Source: Pinus tabuliformis (Eukaryota > Streptophyta > Pinopsida > Pinales > Pinaceae). Taken from it: DNA of 64,000 nt. Below are positions 48,691 through 60,361 of this stretch, piece by piece. The stretch covers positions 728,040,300-728,104,299 of the forward strand of contig CM062812.1 of the NCBI GenBank assembly GCA_031772625.1. Direction: 5' to 3'. The notes under the pieces are model-generated. The model saw nothing but the letters and a program-made list of their open reading frames with translations. It made no database searches and was not told where the DNA came from. The translations under genes were made by a program, and so were the position numbers. The stretch's first letter is position 1; the number at the start of each line of letters is the position of its first letter.

Positions 48691-50122
48691 GCGACGTTGC
48701 CGCCACATTACGAACTGGGGTCCAATGCAGTGATACCTCTGAATAAAAAATATAATCAGGGTCCACACCCAACAAAATAAATCTTGCTCATCACTGAATT
48801 TCTTGACTTTGACCATGGCAGTAAAATTCTTAGCAACTTGGTTGGGGTCATATTGTCTACCTGGCACAGTAGAGAGGTTTGCAGCTGTGATGTTCTGTAT
48901 TTATTTATATGCATGCTTGAGATCATGCAATGCGAAAGCGCCACATTGTAATGGGAAGGTTGGCGAAATTTCTTTCTTCTTCTCCTTAAGGGTTTTGGTG
49001 ATTACATCACCCACTGTCTGATAAGGTATTTCCCATGTCAGTAGTTTATCTAGAACATAGTATGGGAGAACATGGGGAGTAGTAATACTCCCGAAAACTT
49101 TGATATAAGTAAACCATTCCTCACCAAACCATCTTACCACTGACAAGATGTCAATCTTTTCTTCCTCTAAAATCCTGGGGGCTTTCTTATAAAAAATGGT
49201 CTATTAATAGGTAACATGACACCATGACAAATATTATAAAAATGGGAGCCAAACTGTGATTCCCACAATATCTTGTGATAAATATGGATGGGTGTAGGAT
49301 CTTTTAAGGTCCATTTCCAGCCCATGTTTGGAAAATGCGAGAAAAACATATAGCATCCATAACATAAGAACTCATGAAAAAGGGAGGGATAAACTGAGTG
49401 GAGACAATTCTATGATGCCTGCATTCTCTAATGGCCATGGCTAGGTTATCAGAAAAAATAGTAGTCCAGTTAAAACTGGTATCATTTACAATTGCATCAA
49501 TCAAGGGAACCCATTCAATGGAAAATTTGGTGGTATCAGCTTTTCCGAATAGCCTACAAAACATTGCAACTGCAAATTTGTATGGGGTTAACATAGGTAC
49601 AACAGGGTGCATACCAATTTTCTCCTATATAAACTTGTTGGAGAGAGAACTCCAAGCATGCATAACATCCATTGGATCTTCATTCTCTTTGGCAAAATTC
49701 TCGATAAAATATTTGTCATGGATCTTCTATGGTTGCGGAAGATGGTACATTTTTCTCAAATTGTCTTATTTGAATGATCCCATAAGCTCTTTCCGGGAGT
49801 TTCTGAATGTTCTATCTGAAAAATCTACTTCATCAATAATCCATCTTACCATATCTGTATATGGTAATATTTTTGGTCTTGTAGCAATCCTATGTAGAAA
49901 AGAGCATGCTGCTTCGAAGTAAGAAGCATCGGATGAAGTCGTGGCATCCGTTGTTGCCTTAACTTCTAGGGGCCTTGGATTTTCTCCCTCTAGTAAATTG
50001 TACATCATCTCCCAAGTCGTAGTTCCACCATATTTGTTACAAGTGGTATCAGAGAATAGAAGTAGCATTTCTGATTGCTCGGGGGAAATATTCTTTGCGG
50101 TCGTTTTCCCTTTCTTAACCAT

Positions 50123-52149
50123 CTCTGTAAGTGTTGTGTTCTTTGAAAGCTTCCTGTAATTCAGGAAAATGGAGAAAGCAATATAAAAATGCAGAGAAAT
50201 GCAAGAGAAAGCACGATTAGCGCGATAAATTATGAAAGCACGAAGGATGAAGCTTTTATTTCAAACATGAATAAGAAAGATATGTATCAACTCGAGCAGT
50301 TAAATGAATAAATGCCTTTAAATCTAATTAACTATACATTAAGGCTCACACAAGATTTTATTTATGTCTTATCAAAATACCGCATCACATATTTGAAAAA
50401 ATATTTCTGATTGGTTTGAACGTTCATGTAATACCGATTTTTTTCGATTGTGATGAATCAAAAATCGCAAATCAGAATTCTCAGAAATCCCAGATCTCGC
50501 AAATCACAAATCACAATTCTTACAAATCACAAATCGCAAAGATTTACGAATAGAGTGATTTAAAGTTGCTTTAACATTTTGCGATATGTGATAAGCGACG
50601 TTATGATATGTTAGACCCGAATGTAGTTCTATAATGGTTTAATATTCCTTTGGGTCTGGATTACATCATATTTCACATTTTCTTGTGGTTTATATGTTTG
50701 CTTCCTTATAAGAAATTCGATGCGATTGCGATAACGATCTTTGAGGAATAATTCAAGCCTTGAGTATTATATAAGCTAAGTTCTATTTATGGGTCTTTTA
50801 TGGGGATTTATTTTATCGCATCTCGCAGATTATGCCTCATACTAACCCTTGTTATTATTAGATCCTACAATTTGCAATAAAGTGGTAATGTGTTATTATG
50901 AAATGACTTGGTTTGATATCTTAGTTTTATCCAAAGTTTTATTCCAAATACTTTAAAAAATGGAAGCTCTAATTTGCTAAAAAAAGTTTTTAATTATATA
51001 TTAAAATGGTCCCCATTTATTAATACAATATTAATTATTAAATCAATAAATGGGGGGTTTGTTGAATAGTACAACAATTTGTGATTCAATGGAAGAAGCA
51101 GTTATCTCTGATAGTTTTTTGAAACTTCTAAAACTTCCAAAATAAAGATAGTTCAGAAAATAGGAATGACATGAAATTTAAGAGAAGAAACATTTCTCTG
51201 AATAAGAAAACAAGCTCACCTTATCACAATTCATTTGATATCCTCTTCAAAATGAAAATTCCTCTGTCTATATCAATCTTTACTTGGTTTAAAGATAAAG
51301 TAGGGGGCTCTTGTAGATTAGCTTTTAGATGTACTCATTTGTCATAGGTAGAGCCTTTGCTGCTAGCAAGTGTCCATAGCCTCGACAGGGTTACCTTTTA
51401 ACCATCAATGATTCAATATCCCATCCAGATAAGAGTGAAATTTTTAGAGATAAATTCAAAATTATATACCTATTCTCTTCTCTTTATTTTTTAAATAGTT
51501 TATTTTTCTTCTAAATATTATCCTTTTTTCTACTTAAAAGTCATTGTCTTGGTTTGGTCGGCAAATAGTGACCATGCCATTCACTGGTTTTAATTCAACT
51601 AAACAAGCTAGCTCACATTGTGACCCCTTGTCTATTGATTAAAAATAATATCAAGCCATTACACTGTTTTGATATGCAGTATTTGTAATGTCAGTATATT
51701 ATTTCCCTATGGACATGGTAAGTCGGCTCTTAATGAGACCTCTTATCTTTTAAGTTTTAGTATATTTTAGAATTACACTCTAAAAAGAGAAAAATTTACT
51801 AGATGGGGAGAATCATTGACTCCTTAAGGGTTTCTAGATGACAATTATAGAGTTAAAGGTGCTTATTCTCAGAGTGTCTTTGCTTTTTTAAAGATAATTT
51901 TCTTGACTGATAATATAACAAAGGTCTCTTTATAAAGTTTGGGTTTCACAAAGAATAAATAATTTTGGTGGAAACAAACAGATTTCAAAGAGATAGAACT
52001 TAGCTTATTTTCAAATGTCATAATTATTTCCTTAACAATTTCTATTTATACAATCGAAAAATCAAAATATCTAAAGAGATTTTATTATAAGGGAAAAAGT
52101 AAATACTATTTAACTTTTGTTTTCCTAGGAAAAGTAAAGGCAATATTTT
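50123..52149. other. AT-rich region without genes; probably includes a 3' LTR
   Basis: It lies between the start of the decayed gene and the 3' end of the gypsy element at 52150-64000. The 3' LTR of that element should be in its right part, but its partner is outside the window, so limits cannot be set. Short ATCGCAAATCACAA repeats lie at 50459-50545. Confidence 0.4.
50459..50545. repeat. Short interspersed AAATCGCA / AAATCACA repeats
   Basis: Six or seven near-copies of AAATC(G/A)CA occur within about 90 bp, with no regular period. Confidence 0.55.
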
Positions 52150-52179
52150 ACAAGGTATAGAAGACATTATCTTCTATGA

Positions 52180-53600
52180 AAAAATATTTCTTTAAAATCT
52201 ACCCATTCACAAGCAGAGAATCACTCCTCCCTGATAAATCTTGCAATAGAAATATTGATGGGCTTATTTGTTTTTGCATTCTGAAACAGGCCAAGCCACA
52301 TCCTCTAGAATTTGGTATGCCTACCTTTTTCCTCGTGTGCTTTATCCCACTTCAATACAAGGTCTTTGAGTTGAAAATATTTAGGACTTACAGAATTTTC
52401 ATCAAAGGAATAGTTACTAACTGTTGATGATTTGCATGTATGATTTTGGGTTTATCTCTTTCTTCTTCGAGTTTGAGGATTTGTGATTGCCTTAATTGCA
52501 TAGAAGAGGAAGGAGTTTCTTCAATAATTTGAACTAGGGCTAGATATGGAATAACTCCATTTGTAGGAAGAAGAACTTCTTTCCCATAGACCAAATTAAA
52601 TGGAGAAGTTCCTATTGAGGTCTTTTGTGTTATTCGGTCTACCCATAGAGAAAATGTTAAGGATTTATTCCAGTTTTTATGACTCTAATCAATAGTTCGT
52701 TTCATGATCCTTATGAGATTTTTATTCGTTGATTCAGCTAAACCATTTCCTTGAGGATAATAGTTACCTGAATATTTAAGTTTGAAACCTCTTTTAAGAG
52801 CAAATTTTTTCATAGCATTGCCTGTGAAATAGGTTGCATTGTCAAACATGAGGGTAGTTGGTAGACCAAATCTAGTAATAATAAATTGATCAATAAATTC
52901 AACAATGTTTTCAGAATTGGCTACCTTGAGTGGAATTTCTTCCACCCACTTAGTGAAGTAATTAGTTGTTGTAAGGATATATCTATGATGCTTTGAAGAG
53001 TGAAGAACGATCTCACATATTATGTCTAGTCCCCATTGCTCAAATGGTTATTCGATGTTGGCCGAATATAATGGAAATGCGAGTTTCCTTTGTCTTCCAG
53101 CAGCTGTTTGATAAATTTTTCATTTCCTTACATATTCCTGTGCATCTTTGAAGAAGGTTGGCCAATAATGGTCAGCATGCAGGATTTTACGCATTTTTGT
53201 GTCTCCTCCAAAATTTCCACCAGCTAGTCCATCATCAAGTTCCTGCAGAACATTTTCTGCCTCAAATTTTTCAAGGAACTTAAGTAAAACAAAATCATAA
53301 TTCTTCCTAAAAAAACATCATTGATGATTTCATATTGCTTAGATTTTAATCTCAAAGGCCTTTTCCTTTTGTAACTGAGCTGCATATGGGCATATCCATT
53401 TTTCAAATAAAAAATGATATGAGCATATTTAGATTCAGTATCATTGACACTCACCTCACATATTTGTATATCATCACCTGGATCTTCTGGTGTTGGTACA
53501 TTGGATGCTCTAACTAACATTATGCAATAACCTTTACCTCTAACAATTTTAGCTGGTCTAATTTCAATGTCATATTATTGTAGTGTTGTTACCCAATTTT
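52180..53600 (-). pseudogene. Integrase of the dual-RNase H gypsy element
   Basis: A zinc-binding region (YEIINDVFLGR; GGNFGGDT near 53200, where the His is now Asn) leads to WGLDIICEIVLHSSKHHRYI near 53020 with the first catalytic Asp. LPTTLMFDNATYFTGNAM follows, and then GNGLAESTNKNL. The second Asp and the Glu are separated by exactly 35 residues, so the D,D35E triad is intact. The C-terminal part is MVYGKEVLLPTNGVIPYL (52594), LKLEEERDKPKI and LQDLSGRSDSLLVNG near 52230. Only a few stops interrupt it. Confidence 0.85.
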
Positions 53601-54260
53601 CTCTTTTCCCACCTAATTCTCTTTGCATTAGTAAATTTCTCACTGATGAGAATGAAACTATTACTTTAGTGTGAGTTTTAACAAGAAAAGGTCTGAAATG
53701 TTTTATTGATTTGAAAGTAGAAAAATCATATTATTTAATACCTGAGTAATTCAATTTAGCACCTAGTAAATTGGAGCTAAAGAAAGAAATTGGTGCTTCA
53801 ACTTTCTCATCATTGACTTGAGCCAAAATAGTTGCATATGATGTTTCAGAAGAAAAAGTATATAAAATAAAATGATTAGAAAAATTTGGAGTTGCTCAAG
53901 AGGGAGAATTTATAATTTCTTGTTTGATAAGATTGGAAGCTTCATGCTCATTGTGTCCCCATTTAAAAACATATTTTTTCTTGATCATAGATTGGAGGGG
54001 TAAAGAAATTCGTGAAAAGTCAAGGAGAAATCTCTTGACAAAATTTATCTGACCTAGGAGATATTGCATGGATTTTGTTTTTTGTGAGCCAAAGATATTT
54101 CATAAATTTCTCTTATCCTATCAAGATATATGTGAATGCCATCTTTAGATACAATAAATCCAAGAAGTTTACCTTCACTTAAAGAAAAGAAAGATTTCTT
54201 TGAATTTAGAGAAATTCCATATCTTTTAGAACGTTCAAATATTTGTCTTAAGTCGTTTTA
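53480..54260 (-). pseudogene. RNase H (standard position) of the gypsy element
   Basis: After the RT connection (MQYLLGQINFVKRFLLDFSR near 54060) come FILYTFSSETSYATILAQVN, VEAPISFFSSNLLGAKLNYS, FRPFLVKTHTKVIVSF and YDIEIRPAKIVRGKGY. This is the gypsy RNase H that normally follows RT. The first catalytic Asp (expected in ASD) reads TFSSET, so the domain is inactive. Confidence 0.78.
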
Positions 54261-54270
54261 ATGAATTATT

Positions 54271-54745
54271 TCACTTCTTTGAATATACAGTTATATCAAC
54301 TAAATAAATGACCATTGTTTTATTCACCAAACCTTTGAAATCTATATCCATGGCTCTCAAAAACATTGCACCGACATTGGTTAATCCAAATGGAATATTT
54401 TGATAAGTGTATGTTCCCCATTTGATTCTAAATGTGGTCTTTAGTTGATTATCTGGATGTACGAGAATTTGATTATAACCTAAAAATCCATCCAAAAATG
54501 ACATTAATTCCAAGCCTGCAACTGACTGTAGTATCTGTTCCATAGGAGGCAATGGAAAGTTGTCCTTCTGACAAGATTTGTTGAGATTGCGAGAGTCTAT
54601 ACAAATTCCAATATCACCATTCCTTTTCCTCACTAGAACTAGGTTAGAAACCCACCTTGAATGTCTGACAGGAAAAGATATTTTGCCTTTGAGAAGTTTA
54701 TTTAATTCAGATTTGATTTGATTTTCTAAGTTTGGGTGAATCTTT
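54271..54745 (-). pseudogene. Reverse transcriptase of the gypsy element
   Basis: WVSNLVLVRKRNGDIGICID, SRNLNKSCQKDNFPLPPME, MSFLDGFLGYNQILVHPDN and YTYQNIPFGLTNVGAMFLRA are well preserved. The active site at about 54290 reads VIYLVDITVYSK where VIYLDDITVFSK is expected. A 120-codon open frame (54271-54633) survives. Confidence 0.88.
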
Positions 54746-55247
54746 CTCGACTTCTGTTATACAGGATTTTCATAAGATATCACAGGAATGGTGTGTTGAA
54801 TGATGGAAGTATCATCTGTCTTAAAATATTCATAATTCCATGTAAAAACAATTTTATATCTTTTCAACAAATGAATAAAGGCTAATCTCTCATCGGGTTA
54901 AGACCAAGACATTGATTAATATTTTGTGGTTTAATATCAGTTCCAATATTTACTCATTCAAACTTCAATGTTGAACTTTAAAGATTTGAGTTAGTTGGTT
55001 TCTTGAATCTATCCTTAAGATCATATAGATCTTCCATCTTAGCTACAAATTTTTGTATGTGATTTACACTTATCTTTTGCTGAAGCTTGTTGTCATGCTT
55101 ATCTTCATCTATTATTTGGTCATCATATGAGACTTCAGATGTTAGAAAATTTATGATATCCAGATCATTATTAAAAACTCACCAATTGGTAATGTTATTA
55201 GGAATAGAAGGTCTAAAAATTAATTCTATTGAAAATCGATGAAAACT

Positions 55248-55745
55248 TTAATCTCTTGGTGGTAGGAGTTTGTATGCAATGTTAGCCAAAAGGTTGACAC
55301 TTTCATTTTGAAGTATTCGAATTTGGGATATGTCAAATGCTAGGTAATGTGAGGTGAGGTCCTGGACTAATGAATTATAATGCTTCAAATCTCTAGAAAG
55401 ACTGTGAATAGTCTTCCTCACCTGCTTGATTACAATTTCCAAATCTCTAGATACTTGAAGGGATTTAATATGAAGGCCTATGGATTTATACAATCCTTGA
55501 ACTAATGATTCATATTCAATAGTATTATTTGTGTATTCAAATTCAAGTCTACATGCCAACATAGTTTTTTCTCCTTTGGGGCTAACCAATATGCAACCTC
55601 CCCCAGCTCCATCATTAGATTTAGATCCATCAAAAAATAATTTCCAAAATAAATAATTGAACAAAGGTTTATCAACAAAATTGATACATTTAGAAGAATC
55701 TGTTTGTGAATAATTTTTTATTTTTGATGTAATAGAATTTTTCAA
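55248..55745 (-). pseudogene. Additional RNase H-like domain placed before RT
   Basis: A 165-codon open frame holds WKLFFDGSKSNDGAGGG, EFEYTNNTIEYESLVQGLY, SLQVSRDLEIVIKQVR and SHYLAFDISQIRIL. It is an RNase H of the plant/archaeal style found as a second domain in Tat-like gypsy elements. Catalytic candidates are D39, E77 and D101; the fourth acidic position (usually D in NxxADxLA) reads N154. It is followed by RFSIELIFRPSIPNNITNW. It lies between protease and RT. Its left neighbour is RT; on its upstream side the copia element is inserted. Confidence 0.82.
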
Positions 55746-55767
55746 AAAGGGTTAAGTATGGGCATTA

Positions 55768-55775
55768 AAATTGGT
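55768..55775. other. Possible target duplication with three extra bases
   Basis: AAATT at 55768-55772 equals AAATT at 62013-62017 on the other side of the copia element. Three bases (GGT) lie between the left copy and the LTR end, so the match is suggestive rather than clean. Confidence 0.4.
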
Positions 55776-57128
55776 TGGAAATAATACTGAGAAGGGTGGG
55801 GGGGCGGGGGGGGGTGTGTGGGTTGAATTAGTATTAGTTAAAAAAAATAACTTTTTCTTTTCATACTCTAATTTATATATGCTACTTCAATGAAGGTAAC
55901 TTGCGTGTACACGCAGCCGTATTTAAGGCAACCAACGTATATCCAACAAACTTATGATTTAGTTGATTCATCATATGTTGATCTTTAATCAATGCATCAG
56001 TAATTCTTTAACCATATAAATAGTAACCATGTGTAGTAATAGCAGAAAAATCCATAACACATAAGAAACACACATGAACACCAAGATTTAAGGTGGAAAG
56101 CCAATGCGGGACGAAAACAACCTATTGTTGTCTTCTTTTAATATAAGAAAAACCTGTATACAATCTTGTACTGGTGTAGACTCATACCAATACGTAGGCA
56201 CCCACCTGCAGAAGGCTACGATCTTCTCTCATTCTCTAGCTTCTACTAGAAGGGAGCTATAACCCCTAACTCTTGTACTAGCCAATCTATTTACTAATAT
56301 GTAGGCACCGACCTACAGAAGGCTCCAACCTTCACTCGTTTTCCAGCTGCTGCTAGAAGGGAGCTCCAACCCCTGGCTCTTGTACTAGTCTATATGTTTA
56401 CTAATGCATAAGTGTGAGCCTACAGAAGGCTACGACCTTCACTTCTTCCTCCAGGGACCACGTTTCATAAATTTTCAGACTGGATACTCCTGGAATACAA
56501 CACCTCAATCTGAAGGCCTCGTTTCATCAAATTTTCATACTGGACCCATCAACAACATTGAACCTCAATAACAATCACCATTGCTATACAACCAATCACT
56601 GAAAACCTGTCATCACTAAAGCAAATCACAATCAATCAATCTAAACATCTAGAACATTGTCATCATAATACAGTGACCAAAACACATAGCAAAACCTAGA
56701 ACTTTGCAATAACAACTAGAACCAAATACAACTTCAAATATCATATTTCATAATTCATATGCTAATTTAATGTGCCGAACCAAAGTGTATACACACTTTT
56801 ACCATAGCGAACCAGCATACAGATCTGAAAATGCTAACTTAAAACATCACAACTATTTCAGACTTCAATCATACCTAGATCAGAACATTTTCAGTGTAAA
56901 TCACATGTTAGCATTTAGATCTAGACTATCCATGATCAAACCATATAATAATAATTCATTTCAGATCCCGAACCATCATTAGATCTCATCCCTCATCAAC
57001 CACTAAGGTTCATCCTTAATTCAGATCAAGCAAAGCACCATAAACCCATAACATGCATATTTTCTTTTGATCTCACTCTTCATAAGATATGCCTTCCTTG
57101 CAGAAATTGGCCTAATGAACTTCTCCTC

Positions 57129-57137
57129 CTTATATAG
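57129..57137 (-). promoter_or_regulatory. TATA box in the copia 3' LTR
   Basis: The minus strand reads CTATATAAGG about 375 bp into the LTR. It falls in the segment that the 5' LTR lacks. Confidence 0.6.
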
Positions 57138-57153
57138 CTTTAGGCCCTTTGTC

Positions 57154-57280
57154 AATACCTTGGACCAAAACCACTTAGGACCAATACCTTGGACCAAATA
57201 CCTAGGACCAAATACCTTGGACCAATACCTTGGACCCAAAATACCTTGGACCAAATACCTCGGACCAAAACCTTGGTTTT
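57154..57280. repeat. Minisatellite TACCTTGGACCAA in the 3' LTR
   Basis: About eight copies of a 13-18 bp unit (AATACCTTGGACCAA) with small variants. The partner LTR has about six (61672-61780). Open frames on both strands here reflect the repeat. Confidence 0.85.
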
Positions 57281-57510
57281 CTAACATGTACATTCTTTTC
57301 TTCCTGTGGGAGTGTGTGTATACGTATACACTCTTTTTGTTCTGTGTGCCTGCGTGTATACACTACTTTGACACAGTGAACCAGCATATACCTCTCTTTC
57401 TTCAATCTCTCGAGTCTAATATGTAATCATTTGTTGTTGACCTCTTGCACTATGAATTGTCATCTATGTGATTTTCCATCAAGGACAACACCTGTATCAT
57501 AATGCCAACA

Positions 57511-57523
57511 ATCTCCCCCTTTG
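57511..57523 (-). other. Polypurine tract
   Basis: The minus strand reads CAAAGGGGGAGAT, then the LTR start TGTTGGC: a textbook copia junction. Confidence 0.85.
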
Positions 57524-58602
57524 GACTTGATGGCAACAATAACACCATGACACTCTCCCGCTTTGACATCAAGGGCAAAGGGCAGACCAGGATATTCTCC
57601 CCCTTTGATATACATTATGTTGTCCATGCTCCTCCTGAGTATATGTTGAATTCTTTGATTAAGCCCCCCCTTTGTACATGCTGAGATGCACTAAACCATC
57701 CATGCTCCCCCTAAGCACATGCAGAGTCTACAAAAATATTTTTCAAAAGAATAACATGAATCTATAACTCAACTAATTGAGTATTCCCTTCCTATCACCA
57801 ATGACTCATACATACATCAATCTCCCAATCAAGTGGGGATATACCAAATTTGACTCATCTACCCAACCAAGTGGGGACATACCAGATGTTTATACATGAC
57901 AGAAAATAGTAATTATTACATCATCCTTCCCATGCATAGTGGGGTTGCAAATTACGTCTTTTCATGACCCTTACATCAAATGATATACATGACATTTATA
58001 ACAAGGACCAATAATATAAACAAGACCATGATAGTCATCAGCAACTATCATACACCATATATGATCTACACCATCGGCATCTATCAGTAGCATCAAGATC
58101 AATAGCCTGTATATGTCCATCATCAAAAGAGCCACCTAGATCAAACAACTAGATGGATCAAGAAATATAATTATATTCATGTACCATAATGCCAACAATG
58201 CATTGTTAGAAGCATATGCCCCCGCTGGACCTATGCCAACTATTCACTGTCAGATCTGATCATTGCAAATATCAGTAAGAATCATCAAGGAATCATCATC
58301 AATGAGATATATATCAAGTCATCAACAACTTATGAGGGCAAAGAGAACTTCTACATATTATCAACACACTATAATCATCATCAATCATAAGAGAGCAGAT
58401 ATTTGATAATTTATTGAACCATATCAGACCCCTTTTTGAGTCTGTCCCACTGCTTTTTCCTCAAACCAACATATACGTGACTGTGCATCTTTGAACTTGC
58501 ATATATACGCGACTTGTCTTCATGAAAATTGCATATGAGATTTAGAACATCGAAGTTTCACACTTTCAACTCCCCCTGAGTTTTTTATGTCTGTACATTG
58601 TG
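57524..58602. other. Non-coding interior of the gag-only copia element
   Basis: Where pol should lie there is about 1 kb without any motif. It contains repeated CTCCCCCT-type tracts (57515, 57550, 57595, 57665, 57700, 58570), which on the minus strand are AGGGGGAG purine tracts like the polypurine tract itself. Confidence 0.6.
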
Positions 58603-60299
58603 CTATGCCACATTTTTTTGACTGTACTTCCTTCTTCCATATCTTTGAGTGTGATGATTTTTCTCCTTTTGGTATGGTGCCTGAAATTTTCTCCTGCATT
58701 CCTTTGCTATATGTCCAAACTTGTTACATGCAGAACATCTTCCATGTTTCATATTCCTTCTATCACAATTAATAGCTTTGTGACCAAACATATTGCAAGC
58801 AAAATAATATCCCTGAAAGTACTTGGAAGTTGATGGTATTTCTGTGTGATGGTCTTGAACCATTCCGCTTCTACATATGGGTGCAACATGTTTAAAATTA
58901 TGACATATAAAACATTCAACATTATTCATCAAAGGAAATAACGGACTATCACTTCCACAATTAGAAGTAAAAGATTTTCTTTGAATAATTTCTTTCCTTG
59001 CTTGTTGATGGGGTTGACCTTTTATCTCATTGTTAAGCATTTCAGATTTTTCATTGGAGTTCCTTACCTCATCTTGTGAGCTAGATTCACTTTCATGAAA
59101 GCCAAGAATAGTCTTTATAATAGGTGAATGCTGAAATTTGATGATTTCATCTAATGTTTTTGATCCTTTAGCAAATCTAAGATTCAGAGTCTTTGTCTTT
59201 TCAAGTTATTTTCTTAGACTTACTACTTCACATTCTAACACTTCATTGTGTTTGTATTTTTCAATGAGTTCATTTGTCACTGTGTTTATGACTGTATCCT
59301 TTTCTGCCAAACTAATTTTGAGTTGACTGATTTCTTTAAGGAAATCTTCCTTTTCTAAGGCATCATTTTCATACACCATGAGTAGTTTAATTTCTTGATC
59401 ATCTTCATCACTATTAGATAGGCCAACACTATCATCATGAGTATAATAACTTCTATTACCTTTTGTAGACATCTTTCCTTTAACATGAGGGCATATCGTA
59501 GCGTAATTACCAACTCTACCACAAGCAAAGCATTTGAATGGTAGCTTACCTTTGAATCTTTCGGAACCTCGTTCAAGATTCTTGACAAAATTTACCTCTT
59601 CTTCTTCTTCTTAAATGTGTCTTGATTCATTATGATCTTCCTTTTCTTTTCCCTTTTCTAATGATTTAAAATTAGCTTCTCTCATATCTGATGGACCTCC
59701 TTTTCTCATTTCAAAGGCAGTTAGGATTCCATGGAGTTGAGTCACAGTAATAGTTTGTAGATCTTGTTTTTCTTCTATGGAAGACACTTTTGACTCAAAT
59801 TTAGAAGACAAAGATCTCAAAAATTTCTCAACTAAAGTGGCTTCCTTTATTTCTTCACCCATATTTTTCATATTATTTACAATCCATCTACTCGCAAGAA
59901 ATAACTAGAAATTCTTTCATCATTATCCATCCTGAGTGTTTCATACTCAATTCTAAGAGTTTGTAGTTTAGCACGTTTTACCTGGGAGTCACCTTCGTAG
60001 CTCTGAATTATTTTGTCCCATATTTACTTGGCTGTGTTGAGCTGCATGACTTTGATGAATTCTGATTCGAATAGACTTCCCAATAAGTTATTGATAGCTT
60101 TGGCATTGATTTCATATATTTTCCTTTTTCTTGGATTTGTGGGGATTGCTGCTAGATATTGGTATCCTTTCTCCACAATTGCCCAAACATTAGTTCCAAG
60201 TGACTGAAGATACACTCTAGTTTGTGTTTTCCAATATAGCAAGTTGTTCCCATTGAATATTGGTGGTCTGATAGATCCCATGCCTTCGTGGTTGTTCAT
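58603..60299 (-). pseudogene. gag of the copia element, with coiled coil and zinc knuckles
   Basis: It starts MNNHEGMGSIRPPIFNGNNL at 60299 with the copia gag signature FNGNNLLYWKTQTRVYLQS. One frame runs to 58603, broken only by stops near 60022, 59874, 59609 and 59204. The middle has SKFESKVSSIEEKQDLQTIT and QLHGILTAFEMRK. A decayed knuckle CFACGRVGNYATIC (His now Asn) lies near 59520. A coiled coil (LEKEDFLKEISQLKISLAEK) lies at 59230-59390. Three more knuckles follow at 58700-58930: CFICHNFKHVAPIC (intact), YFACNMFGHKAINC (first Cys now Tyr) and CSACNKFGHIAKEC (intact). Gag would package the RNA. Four knuckles are more than most copia gags carry. Confidence 0.86.
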
Positions 60300-60345
60300 T
60301 TTGAAAGATCTCCCTTCAAGCGATCAAGCTTCTTTTGAAAGACCC

Positions 60346-60357
60346 GCTCTTATACCG
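60346..60357 (-). other. Primer binding site, decayed initiator tRNA-Met type
   Basis: The minus strand reads CGGTATAAGAGC five bases inside the 5' LTR; TGGTATCAGAGC is expected. Confidence 0.7.
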
Positions 60358-60361
60358 ATTT

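Larger units (their letters stand above)
46107..50122 (-). pseudogene. Large decayed gene of an unassigned family, about 1,050 codons
   Basis: Reading from MVKKGKTTAKN at 50122, one frame runs through three stops (near 49764, 49722 and 49640; all could be former CAA or CAG codons). Two frameshifts (about 49335 and 49160) lead through WKWTLKDPTPIHIYHK, HFYNICHGVMLPINR, VVRWFGEEWFTYIKVFGS, PHVLPYYVLDKLL and FPLQCGAFALHDLKHAYK to about 48690. After a ~500-bp non-coding stretch it resumes near 48175: an acidic region (EESQEKLAQGFEDSEHEYEN), then a basic stretch (KAVVKRQRKKRKLD). A coiled coil follows at 46700-47050 (LLLKERKERFQLLEQQLEQE), and then LTNYSQKMVPPLIDVVFMGK, to a TAG at 46107. A MITE sits inside the second part. 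There are no gag, pol or transposase signatures. Its N-terminal third matches the relic at 32832-33650. Function unknown; it could be a host gene family that multiplied or cargo of a transposon. Confidence 0.7.
55776..57510 (-). repeat. 3' LTR of the gag-only copia element
   Basis: 1735 bp; on the minus strand it starts TGTTGGCATTATGATACAGG and ends ATTATTTCCA. It matches 60362-62012 throughout but has an extra ~62 bp around 57090-57153 and more minisatellite units. A G-rich run lies at 55796-55816. Confidence 0.9.

Noticed and set aside
51290-51325. AAAGTAGGGGGC on the plus strand, like a polypurine tract
   Set aside because: No plus-strand coding sequence precedes it and no LTR pair could be found, so it cannot be tied to an element.
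57021-57426. Overlapping frames on both strands with GPRYLVQGI-like and LGPNTLDQ-like repeats
   Set aside because: They come from the TACCTTGGACCAA minisatellite in the LTR.
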